DNA of 49,475 bases, from contig JAHBXY010000058.1 of NCBI GenBank assembly GCA_019636275.1, positions 1 through 49,475 of the forward strand. Direction: 5' to 3'. The first letter of the stretch is position 1. Each line of letters starts with the position of its first letter. A program made the position numbers and the translations under genes. Positions 7,203 through 16,047 of the stretch are shown piece after piece. Source of the stretch: Planctomycetota bacterium (GTDB lineage: Bacteria; Planctomycetota; J058). The notes below the pieces were generated by a model, which saw only the letters and a program-made list of their open reading frames with translations, searched no databases and was not told the origin of the DNA.

Positions 7203-8501
7203 ATGAAGGCCGTCGTGTTCCACGCCGTGGGCGACATCCGCCTGGACGACGTCCCCGAGCCGAAGCTCGAGCAGCCGTTCGACGCGATCGTGCGCATCAC
7301 CGCCAGCGCGATCTGCGGGACCGACCTGCACATGGTCCGCGGCACGCTGCCCGGGATGAAGCCCGGCACGATCCTCGGCCACGAGGGCGTGGGCGTCGTC
7401 GAGGAGGTCGGCCCGCAGGTGCGCAACCTCGCGCCCGGCGACCGCGTCGTCATCCCGTCGACGATCGCCTGCGGCTGGTGCGTCTACTGCCGCGCCGGCT
7501 ACTTCGCCCAGTGCGACATCGCCAACCCCCACGGCCCCCTCGCGGGGACGGCGTTCTACGGCGGCCCCGAGGACACCGGCCCGTTCCACGGGCTGCAGGC
7601 CGAGCGCGCGCGGGTCCCCTACGCGCACGTGAACCTCGTCAAGCTCCCCGACGTCGTCACCGACGACCAGGCCATCCTCCTCTCGGACATCTTCCCCACC
7701 GGCTACTTCGGCGCGGAGCTGGCCGAGATCGAGCCGGGCGACACCGTGTGCGTGTTCGGCTGCGGCCCGGTCGGGCAGTTCGCGATCGCCAGCGCGCGCC
7801 ACCTGGGCGCCGGGCGCGTCCTGGCGGTGGACCGCATCGGCACCCGCCTGGAGATGGCCCGCGCGCAGGGGGCCGAGGTCATCGACTTCTCGCGCGAGGA
7901 CCCGGTCGAGGTGCTGCGCCAGCTCACGGGCGGGATCGGCCCCGACCGCGTGATCGAGGCGGTCGGCGTCGACGCCGAGCGGCCGCACGCGGGGCCCGGG
8001 GCGAAGAAGGCCGACGAGCAGGCGGAGAGCTTCGAGGAGGAGCTGCAGGCGGTCGCGCCGGAGCGCGCCGGGAGCGCCGGGTTCCAGCCGGGCGACGCGC
8101 CGTCGCAGGCGCTGCGCTGGGCGGTCGACGCCGTGGCCAAGGCCGGGACGCTGTCGATCATCGGCGTCTACGGCGAGGCCTCGGACCGCTTCCCCATCGG
8201 CGCCGCGATGAACAAGAACCTGACCGTGCAGATGGGCAACTGCAACCACCGGCGCTACGTCCCCATGCTGGTGGAGCTGGTCGCCGCGGGCGGGCTCGAC
8301 CCGAACCACGTCCTGAGCCGCCGCGAGCCGCTCGTCGATGCGCTCGAGGCCTACCGCTCGTTCGACCGCCGCGAGGCCGGCTGGCTCAAGGTCGAGCTCC
8401 TGCCGCAGGAGGGCGCGGGCCCCGAGGGCGCGCCGAAGCGGCGCGGGCGCGGCCAGCCGGCGGCGCGGCGGGAGGGGGACCAGCCCGCCTCGAGCGGGTA
8501 G
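7203..8501 (+). CDS. Zinc-dependent alcohol/formaldehyde dehydrogenase family protein
   Basis: Medium-chain NAD(P)-dependent dehydrogenase. The N-terminal GroES-like domain carries the catalytic zinc ligands C38 (ICGTD) and H60-E61 (GHEG) and the structural zinc lobe C90, C93, C96 and C104. The Rossmann domain shows VFGCGPVG. A charged insert of about 45 residues after VIEAVGVDAE resembles that of glutathione-independent formaldehyde dehydrogenases, so formaldehyde or another aldehyde or alcohol is a plausible substrate; specificity cannot be read from sequence. The C-terminus has an extra basic, low-complexity tail of about 30 residues. A GAGGAGG ribosome site precedes ATG 7203. The response-regulator gene starts 10 bp after the stop and may be co-transcribed. 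Confidence 0.85.
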   Translation: MKAVVFHAVGDIRLDDVPEPKLEQPFDAIVRITASAICGTDLHMVRGTLPGMKPGTILGHEGVGVVEEVGPQVRNLAPGDRVVIPSTIACGWCVYCRAGYFAQCDIANPHGPLAGTAFYGGPEDTGPFHGLQAERARVPYAHVNLVKLPDVVTDDQAILLSDIFPTGYFGAELAEIEPGDTVCVFGCGPVGQFAIASARHLGAGRVLAVDRIGTRLEMARAQGAEVIDFSREDPVEVLRQLTGGIGPDRVIEAVGVDAERPHAGPGAKKADEQAESFEEELQAVAPERAGSAGFQPGDAPSQALRWAVDAVAKAGTLSIIGVYGEASDRFPIGAAMNKNLTVQMGNCNHRRYVPMLVELVAAGGLDPNHVLSRREPLVDALEAYRSFDRREAGWLKVELLPQEGAGPEGAPKRRGRGQPAARREGDQPASSG

Positions 8502-8510
8502 AAGGAACAC

Positions 8511-9317
8511 GTGGGGCCCACCTCCGACGCGACGACCGAGGCGAGCGCGGGACGCTCCCGCGTGCTCCTCGTCGAGGACGACGCGGGGATCGCGGAGGTG
8601 CTCCGCGCGCTGCTCGAGGCGCGCGGGCTGGCGGTCGACGCCACCCCGAGCGGGCTCGATGGCCTGGTGCGCGCGGCTCGCGGCGGCCACGGCCTCGCGC
8701 TCCTCGACATCGACGTGCAGGACCTGTCGGGGCTCGGCGTGACGAGGGCGGTCGGCGACTTCAGCCGCGCGCCGCTCGTCGTCATGTCCGGGCGAGAGGG
8801 GGCCTGGCGCCGCGAGGCCCTCGACGCCGGGGCGACGGCCTGCCTGCCCAAGCCCTTCGACCCCGCCGCGCTCGAGGTCGTGATCGACGCGACGCTCGCG
8901 TCCGGCCAACCGCCGGCGCCGTGGCCCGGCGACGTCCGGGCCTTGAGCGCCGACGACCTGGAGCGCCTGGCCCGGCTCGGGACCGAGGCGCTAGACACGC
9001 TCCCGTTCGGCGCCATCCGGCTCGACCGCGACGGGCGGGTCGCCTCGTTCAACGCCTACGAGCGCCGCCTGGCCGGGCTCGAGCCCCAGGCGGTCGTCGG
9101 CCGGCGCTTCAGCGAGGTCGCCCCCTGCACGCAGGTGCAGGCCTTCGTCGAGGCCGTCGAGCAGGGGCGGGCGGCGGGCAAGCTCGACCGGGTCCTGCGC
9201 TTCGTGTTCCCGCGCCGCGGCGCCACATGCGTCGTGTCGGTGCGCCTCTACGTGGACCCCCCTTCCGGGCAGCTCTGGCTGTTCATCGCCCAGCGCCCCC
9301 CGGCGCCCGGCCCCTGA
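8511..9317 (+). CDS. Response regulator with C-terminal photoactive-yellow-protein-like PAS domain
   Basis: The protein (268 residues) joins a receiver domain (about 16-130) to a PYP-type PAS domain (about 145-262) and has no DNA-binding or enzymatic output. The receiver keeps the acidic cluster EDD (22-24), phospho-acceptor Asp66 (LLDID), Ser93 and Lys114 (LPKPF). The PAS part matches PYP closely: LPFGAIRLDRDG, SFNAYE, VAPCT and a LWLFI final strand. Cys206 corresponds to the Cys that binds p-coumarate in PYP, and Glu184 to PYP Glu46; PYP Tyr42 is Phe180 here and Arg52 is Leu190. It may thus be a blue-light sensor coupled to phosphorylation, or a chromophore-free relative. GTG start with GAAGGA 4 nt upstream. 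It sits between the dehydrogenase and a kinase gene. Confidence 0.8.
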   Translation: MGPTSDATTEASAGRSRVLLVEDDAGIAEVLRALLEARGLAVDATPSGLDGLVRAARGGHGLALLDIDVQDLSGLGVTRAVGDFSRAPLVVMSGREGAWRREALDAGATACLPKPFDPAALEVVIDATLASGQPPAPWPGDVRALSADDLERLARLGTEALDTLPFGAIRLDRDGRVASFNAYERRLAGLEPQAVVGRRFSEVAPCTQVQAFVEAVEQGRAAGKLDRVLRFVFPRRGATCVVSVRLYVDPPSGQLWLFIAQRPPAPGP

Positions 9318-9353
9318 CTGGCCCGACGACTGGCCTGACGGCGGCGGAGCCAC

Positions 9354-9359
9354 TACGCT
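9354..9359 (+). promoter_or_regulatory. Candidate -10 box (TACGCT) before the kinase gene
   Basis: A TANNNT hexamer lies 22 nt upstream of the ATG, with GGAGG and a G-run between, giving an ordinary leader with ribosome binding site. No clear -35 is visible. Weak evidence. Confidence 0.3.
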
Positions 9360-9381
9360 CCAGGTCGGAGGCAGGGGGTTC

Positions 9382-11742
<2,361 letters not shown>

Positions 11743-11809
11743 CGCCGGCGTCGCCGGCGCGGACGCGGTGAGGCTTGCCTGCCGCGCGGTCGCGCAAGAG
11801 CGTGGCGGC

Positions 11810-12283
11810 ATGACCCCCTCCCTCCGGCGGCGCCTGTGGGACGCCGCGATGACCGGCGTGCCGTTCGGCGTGTTCAAGCTCGGCCTCGGCGTCTTCTTGC
11901 ACGGGCACGTCGCGCCGACCCTGGGCGCGGTCGTCGTCGTCTGGGGCGCGCTCGACGTGCTCCTGAACGTCCTGGCCGTCGCGGCGCCGTCGCGGGTGTC
12001 GTTCTGCGTCCTGTCGAACGTCGGGCGCCTCCTCGACGCGCGCTCGCGCCAGGGCGGCTGGGAGGCGCTGCTCCTGGCCGTCGACACGCTCTTGTCCTTC
12101 GGGATCGTGGCCGGCATGGTCGGCCTGCGGCTCCTGCCCGACCTCCCCGAGGCGCTGCGCCGGACCTGGGACGCGGCGGTCGTGCTCAACGTCCTCGCGG
12201 CGGGTCTCGAGCGCGTGTGGGTCACGGCGCAGGCGCGCGCGGCCGCCCGGCGGGCGGCGCTCGAGGCAGGGGGTGTCGCGTGA
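11810..12283 (+). CDS. Small integral membrane protein, unknown function
   Basis: A protein of 157 residues with about four hydrophobic segments (VPFGVFKLGLGVFL, LGAVVVVWGALDVLLNVLAVA, LLLAVDTLLSFGIVAGMVGL, VVLNVLAAGLERV) and basic ends. I do not recognise the family. ATG 11810 (MTPSLRRR) is preferred to the in-frame GTG 11768 because it leaves a natural positively charged N-terminus; neither has a clear ribosome site. Its TGA overlaps the GTG start of the HutD-like gene by 4 bp, so the two are co-translated. Confidence 0.65.
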   Translation: MTPSLRRRLWDAAMTGVPFGVFKLGLGVFLHGHVAPTLGAVVVVWGALDVLLNVLAVAAPSRVSFCVLSNVGRLLDARSRQGGWEALLLAVDTLLSFGIVAGMVGLRLLPDLPEALRRTWDAAVVLNVLAAGLERVWVTAQARAAARRAALEAGGVA

Positions 12284-12861
12284 GCCGGGTCCGCCTGATC
12301 CCCGTCGCCGCGCAGCGGCGCGTCCCCTGGAAGAACGGCCTCGGCGTGACCCGCGAGGTGGCCGTCTCGCCCGAGGACGCCGACGTGGGCGAGCGCTTCC
12401 GCTGGCGGGTGAGCCTGGCGACCGTCGAGCGCTCCTGCCCCTTCTCCGAGTTTCACGGCTACGAGCGGACGCTGCTGCTGCTCTCGGGCGACGGCCTTGC
12501 GCTCGACTTCGGCGAGGCAGCCCCGCCGCGGACGCTGACCGCGCCGCTCGAGCCGTGCACGTTCCAGGGCGAGTGGCGCACGACCTGCCGGCTCGTCGGC
12601 GGGCCCGTCGAGGACCTCAACGTGATGACCGACCGCACGCGCGCGGCGGCGACCGTCGAGGTCGTGCGCGCGGCGGTCGCCCGGGACCTCGACGGCGAGG
12701 CGCTGGTCGTCGTCGCGGCGCAGGGCGGCGCCCGCGTGACCGTGGCCGGGCAGGCGCACGCGCTCGCCGCCGGCGACGCCCTGCGCGTCGACGGGCGGCC
12801 CGGCGTCGTCGACCTGGCGCCCGAGGGCGCGCTGGTCCTGGCCGTCTTCTCCGGGCGGTAG
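12280..12861 (+). CDS. HutD/Ves family cupin-like protein
   Basis: A 193-residue protein of the HutD (Ves) family, bicupin proteins often next to histidine-utilisation genes but of unproven biochemical role. The family signature PWKNGLGVTREVAV is near the N-terminus, followed by FRWRVSLATVE, CPFSEFHGYERTLLLLSG and PVEDLNVMTDR, all typical positions. GTG 12280 was chosen as it overlaps the upstream stop (GTGA) and gives the usual family N-terminus. No hut genes are in the window, so it is not tied to histidine breakdown here. Confidence 0.85.
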   Translation: MSRVRLIPVAAQRRVPWKNGLGVTREVAVSPEDADVGERFRWRVSLATVERSCPFSEFHGYERTLLLLSGDGLALDFGEAAPPRTLTAPLEPCTFQGEWRTTCRLVGGPVEDLNVMTDRTRAAATVEVVRAAVARDLDGEALVVVAAQGGARVTVAGQAHALAAGDALRVDGRPGVVDLAPEGALVLAVFSGR

Positions 12862-12893
12862 CGGCACCCCCGCCCGCGCGAGGCGAGCCGCTG

Positions 12894-13268
12894 TCAGCCG
12901 ACGGGCTGCGGCGCCGGCTTGCGCGGGAGGCGCCCCTCGGCATCGAGGCGCGCGATCTCGCGGCCGACCTGCCCGGTGAGCGTGTAGACGAGGAGCAGCC
13001 AGTCGCAGAGGAACGACTTCAGCGGGTAGCGGAACGTCGCCGGCCGGTTGCGCTCGACGACGAAGTGCCCGATCCACGCGAAGGCGTAGCCGCTGACCAG
13101 GGCGGCCAGGATGAGCGCCGGCTGGCGCCAGGCGATCGCCAGGCCCAGCCAGGTCAGCCCCAGGAGCGAGCCCACCGCGTGGAGCGCCCGGTTGACCGGG
13201 TGCAGGTGCTCGCTCAGGTAGTAAGGCCAGAACGCGCGCAGGGTCGGGTAGGGCTCGTGCTCGCTCAC
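12894..13268 (-). CDS. Mpo1-like (DUF962) membrane protein
   Basis: A 124-residue protein of the Mpo1/DUF962 family. In yeast, Mpo1 is a dioxygenase acting on 2-hydroxy fatty acids during phytosphingosine breakdown; bacterial members are mostly uncharacterised. Family marks are FWPYYLSEHLHPVNRALH near the N-terminus and GYAFAWIGHFVVERNRPATF in the middle, with conserved His residues (H21, H23?, H30, H67 by eye) and two hydrophobic segments. The GTG start at 13268 has no ribosome site; a GACACT hexamer 6 nt upstream could be a poor -10. It ends 32 bp from the convergent HutD-like gene. Confidence 0.8.
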   Translation of the reverse strand: MSEHEPYPTLRAFWPYYLSEHLHPVNRALHAVGSLLGLTWLGLAIAWRQPALILAALVSGYAFAWIGHFVVERNRPATFRYPLKSFLCDWLLLVYTLTGQVGREIARLDAEGRLPRKPAPQPVG

Positions 13269-13307
13269 GGGGTCAGTGTCCCAGGCGGCGCGCGGCGCGA
13301 CAACGGG

Positions 13308-13351
13308 CCGCCCGCCGGAGCGCCGCGTCGCGGCGCTCCGACGGCGGGCGG
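13308..13351 (-). terminator. Long GC hairpin just after the PATQ-repeat gene
   Basis: Arms at 13308-13327 and 13329-13351 pair over 20 bp with one 3-nt bulge (ccgcccgcc / ggagcgccgcg). It starts 4 bp beyond the stop of the gene at 13356 and has no T-tract. Position fits a terminator or 3'-end stabiliser for that gene. Confidence 0.5.
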
Positions 13352-13355
13352 ACCC

Positions 13356-14132
13356 TCAGCGCGCGCGCTGGCGCTTCGGCCGCGCCGGCGTGCCCTGCTG
13401 CTGGGGCCGCTCACCCGTGAGCTGGCCGGTGAGGCCGCCCGTGGCCGCCGGCGCCTGGGTGGCCGGCGTCTGCTGGGTGGCGGGCGCCTGCTGCGTGGCG
13501 GGCGCCTGGGTGGCCGGCGTCTCCTGCGTCGCGGGCGTCTGCGTCGCCGGCGTCTGCGTCACGGGAGCCTGGGTGGCCGGGGCCTGCGTGGCCGGCGTCT
13601 GCTGCGTGGCCGGCGTCTGCTGCGTCGCGGGCGTCTGCTGCGTCGCGGGCGTCTGCTGCGTGGCAGGCGTCTGCTGCGTGGAGGGCTCCTGGTAGCGGGC
13701 ACGGAACTCGACGTGGACGCCGGGGTCGATGGCGAGCTCGATGATGTGCACCGGGCGCTCGCCGGTGCCGCGCTTGAGCGGCGCGCCAGCGGGTGCGACC
13801 CAGGCGTCGACCTCGACGATCAGGCGCGGGGCGCCGGGGACCCGCTCGACCCGCTTGATCTCGACCGTGTGCGCGCGACCGTCGGCGCGCGCGTCGCGGA
13901 CCGAGGCCAGGAGCAGCCGCTTGCCCCAGGCGATCTCCTCGTGGACGAACTCGCCGAGGTCGAGCCGCTCGAGGTCGGCCCGCGAGCGGATGACGAAGTC
14001 GCCGCCCTGGGGCGGGCCGACCGCGTCGACGCAGTCGCCGCGTCCGACGGTGCGGAACGGCACCTCCTGGGCGTGGGCGACCGACAGCGAGGCGGCGAGG
14101 ACGGGGACGAGGGCGAAGATGGTGGTGCGCAT
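13356..14132 (-). CDS. Secreted protein with C-terminal PATQ-type repeats
   Basis: The protein (258 residues) has a Sec signal ending near AHAQE (residue ~22), an unrecognised domain of about 120 residues, then a low-complexity region made of about 15 units of PATQQT or PATQA, and a basic tail (RPKRQRAR). The globular part contains regular beta-type sequence (AHTVEIKRVERV, PRLIVEVDAWV) and one early Cys (GRGDCVDAVG). Thr/Pro-rich tracts of this sort act as extended, often glycosylated or wall-spanning linkers, and the polybasic end could bind anionic polymers; both are inference. ATG 14132 is preferred to 14165 because AAGGAG is correctly spaced. Its ribosome site sits in a hairpin loop (14137-14154). 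Confidence 0.75.
   Translation of the reverse strand: MRTTIFALVPVLAASLSVAHAQEVPFRTVGRGDCVDAVGPPQGGDFVIRSRADLERLDLGEFVHEEIAWGKRLLLASVRDARADGRAHTVEIKRVERVPGAPRLIVEVDAWVAPAGAPLKRGTGERPVHIIELAIDPGVHVEFRARYQEPSTQQTPATQQTPATQQTPATQQTPATQQTPATQAPATQAPVTQTPATQTPATQETPATQAPATQQAPATQQTPATQAPAATGGLTGQLTGERPQQQGTPARPKRQRAR
13451..13690. repeat. Coding 15/18-bp tandem repeats (PATQA / PATQQT)
   Basis: The DNA alternates near-identical 18- and 15-bp units of the type gtctgctgcgtggccggc on the plus strand. Codon-level variation between units is mostly synonymous, so the peptide is maintained. Repeat number is likely to vary between strains and to be error-prone in assembly. Confidence 0.75.
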
Positions 14133-14136
14133 GGGC

Positions 14137-14154
14137 GTCAGCTCCTTGGCTGAC
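14137..14154 (-). promoter_or_regulatory. Hairpin presenting the ribosome binding site of the PATQ-repeat gene
   Basis: On the minus strand GTCAGC-CAAGGA-GCTGAC forms a perfect 6-bp stem whose loop is the Shine-Dalgarno AAGGA, followed by gcccATG. The site would be held in an exposed loop or be masked if the stem is extended by a factor. Seen in sequence; effect is inferred. Confidence 0.4.
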
Positions 14155-14260
14155 GACGGAAGCAAGCTCCAGGCCAGCGCAACTCACCCTGCCGCATGCG
14201 CCCGAATCGCCCCACGGCCGCCGATTGGCGGATACAAGACGAGACGAAACGGAGGGCCGT

Positions 14261-14563
14261 GTGGCGTTCGAACTGCTGGTCGGGCTGACCCTGCGTGATC
14301 CGGCGCTCTACGCCGAGTATCGCCGGCGGATGACGCCGCTCCTCGTCGAGCACGGCGGCCGGTTCCGCTACGACTTCGTCGTCTCGCAGGTCCTGGCGAC
14401 GGAGTCGGACCCGGAGATCAACCGCGTGTTCGCGATCTCCTTCCCCGACCGGGCCGCCAAGGAGACGTTCTTCGCCCGCCCGGACTACCTCGCGATCAAG
14501 GGCGAGCTGTTCGACCGCGCGGTGAAGACGCGGACGATCCTCGCCGAGTACGAGCGCGCCTGA
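14261..14563 (+). CDS. DUF1330-type small protein
   Basis: A cytoplasmic protein of 100 residues resembling the DUF1330 family, ferredoxin-like alpha/beta barrel-forming proteins of unknown role. Characteristic stretches are DPALYAEYRRRMTPLLVEHGGRF and FPDRAAKETFFARPDYLAIKGELF. The start is GTG 14261 with GGAGG 5 nt upstream; the longer TTG-initiated reading from 14225 crosses this ribosome site. It is a single gene, convergent with the secreted-protein gene ending at 14570. Confidence 0.75.
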   Translation: MAFELLVGLTLRDPALYAEYRRRMTPLLVEHGGRFRYDFVVSQVLATESDPEINRVFAISFPDRAAKETFFARPDYLAIKGELFDRAVKTRTILAEYERA

Positions 14564-14569
14564 CCCGGG

Positions 14570-15424
14570 CTACCGCGGCTGGAGCCCGGGCAACGACGGG
14601 TGGCCCAGCTCCCGCCAGCGGGCGAGCACGCGCGCCGCGGCGCGCGCGTCGCCGTGGTCCGGCACGCCCTGCGCGCGCCCCCAGGGCGTGCGCGCCAGGA
14701 CGTGCAGGACGAGGAAGCGCGGCACGGCGGCCGCGTCGCCGGCCTCGCCGGCGCGGAGCTCGCGCAGGAGCAGGGCGGGCAGGAGCGGGTCGCCCTGGGC
14801 CTCGAGGCGGCGGAAGGCGTCGTGGTCGAGGTAGGGGGCGATCGCGCTGTGCATCGCCGACGCCGCGATGTGGCGCTTCCACGCGGCGAGGTCGCGCTCG
14901 GCCTCGGCGACGAGGTCGCGCCAGCGACGGAAGCGGACGACGAGCGGCGCGCGGCCCTCGACCGGGACGGAGAAGGTCACGTCGCCGCAGGCGGGGTCGA
15001 GCGGCGGGAAGGGCAGGCGGAAGATCGCCAGGACGCCCTCGCCCAGCGGCGGCGACACGTCGGCGCCCGCCGGCTGCCCGCGCCATGCGTCGCCCTCGAG
15101 CGGGGCCGTGGGCTCGCCGCCGGCCGGCGTCAGCGTGGCGCGGGCGAGGTCGAACGCGGGGACGTCCTCCGGGCGCTTGACGATCCCCTCGAGCACCACC
15201 ACGGCGCGCGGCGCGTCGACGGGGTAGGCCGCGGCGTGGGTGCCGAGGACGTCGCCGAGGTGCTGCCGGCCGTCGGGCCACGGGCCCATGGGCAGCCACA
15301 GGCTCGGACGCAGGCCGGCCGGGACGTCGGGCGCGCCGACGATCGTCCAGTCGCCCGGGCGATCTTCGGCGCGAGCCCCCGAGGCGAACGCGAGCAGGGC
15401 GACGGCGAGGGCGGCGCGCGGCAT
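14570..15424 (-). CDS. Secreted protein of unknown function
   Basis: The protein (284 residues) starts with a clear Sec signal (MPRAALAVALLAFASGARA). The mature part has Trp/Pro-rich loops and beta-type segments (DWTIVGAPDVPAG, LWLPMGPWPDGRQHLGD), then an alpha-helical C-terminal half with LARWRELG near the end. I recognise no domain. The start at 15424 is fixed by AGGAG 8 nt upstream. It begins 14 bp after the selenoprotein stop on the same strand and is probably the last gene of that long operon, so a role in the same envelope or lipid process is possible but unproven. Confidence 0.65.
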   Translation of the reverse strand: MPRAALAVALLAFASGARAEDRPGDWTIVGAPDVPAGLRPSLWLPMGPWPDGRQHLGDVLGTHAAAYPVDAPRAVVVLEGIVKRPEDVPAFDLARATLTPAGGEPTAPLEGDAWRGQPAGADVSPPLGEGVLAIFRLPFPPLDPACGDVTFSVPVEGRAPLVVRFRRWRDLVAEAERDLAAWKRHIAASAMHSAIAPYLDHDAFRRLEAQGDPLLPALLLRELRAGEAGDAAAVPRFLVLHVLARTPWGRAQGVPDHGDARAAARVLARWRELGHPSLPGLQPR

Positions 15425-15438
15425 GGTCGGCTCCTGCT

Positions 15439-16047
15439 TCAGCCTACCGTCCCGGCCGCGTGGTCGCCTCGGGGGCCGCGGCCCACCCCCAGCGCGTCGG
15501 CCATGCGGTTGAAGAGGGCGAACAGGCCGGCGATGACCGCCACCTGCGCGACGCCCCGGTCGGTGAGCCCGGCCTGGCGCAAGGCGTCGAGGTGGGCGCG
15601 GGTCATGTCGGCCGGGCGGAGCGTCAGCGGCTCGACGAACTCGAGGATCGCCCGCTCGCGCGGGGTGAGGTCGGCCTCCCTCCAGTCGGCGCGGGCCGCG
15701 GCGGCGAGGGCGGGGTCGTTCGACGCGACACGCAGAAACTCTGCGTGAGACTCCAGTCAATAGAAGCAGTCGTTGAGGCGCGACACGACCGTCGCGATGA
15801 GCTCGTGCTCGCGCCGCGTGAGCTCGAGGTCGGGCGAGATCGCCTCGCGGTAGGCGCTGAAGGCGTGCTCGAGGACCTTCGGCATGGGCGTGAAGGCGTC
15901 GATGATCGAGTCCTGGCCGACGAGGCGCGCCAGCCGGGCCCGGATGTCGGGATGGCCGTACTCGGGCGGGTAGCCGGGCATGGCGGCCTGCAGGGCGGCG
16001 GCGACGGCGGGGTCGGCGGCGGGCGAGACGGGGTCGATCCAGGTCAC
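15439..16047 (-). CDS. AhpD-like (CMD family) peroxidase-related selenoprotein, TGA-encoded Sec
   Basis: I read this as one 202-residue protein through an in-frame TGA at 15757-15759 (codon 97). Before the TGA the sequence is a carboxymuconolactone decarboxylase/alkylhydroperoxidase N-terminal part ending RREHELIATVVSRLNDCFY; after it the same frame continues LESHAEFLRVA, DWREADLTPRERAILEFVEPL and GLTDRGVAQVAVIAGLFALFNR, the remainder of the fold. The TGA stands exactly at the second Cys of the CxxC redox motif (CFY-U), with the conserved ESH after it. Such CxxU members of this family are known. Likely role: thiol or selenol peroxidase or disulfide reductase. A SECIS-like hairpin follows at once. 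GTG start overlaps the exporter stop (GTGA), with GGAGG 6 nt upstream. Confidence 0.85.
15729..15747 (-). promoter_or_regulatory. Bacterial SECIS-like hairpin 3' of the in-frame TGA
   Basis: Read on the minus strand, nine nucleotides after the TGA comes CACGCAGA-GTT-TCTGCGTG, a perfect 8-bp stem with a small loop starting with G. Bacterial SECIS elements place a short stem-loop with a G in the first loop bases about 16-37 nt after UGA, within the coding sequence, for SelB binding; here the loop starts at +18. The codons used (gca, ttt, cgt) are unusually AT-rich for this DNA, as if RNA structure constrains them. Confidence 0.75.

Noticed and set aside
12280..12861. Histidine-utilisation locus
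   Set aside because: Only a HutD-like protein is present; no hutH, hutU, hutI or hutG-like genes in the window.
13451..13690. CRISPR-like or regulatory tandem repeats
   Set aside because: The units are 15-18 bp, contiguous without spacers and encode PATQ peptides in frame inside a secreted protein.
15439..16047. Treating the TGA at 15757 as a stop and the gene as a pseudogene
   Set aside because: The downstream half is perfectly preserved in frame, the TGA falls on a redox Cys position and a SECIS-like hairpin follows; random nonsense mutation does not explain all three. TGA is a normal stop in neighbouring genes, so general recoding is also excluded.
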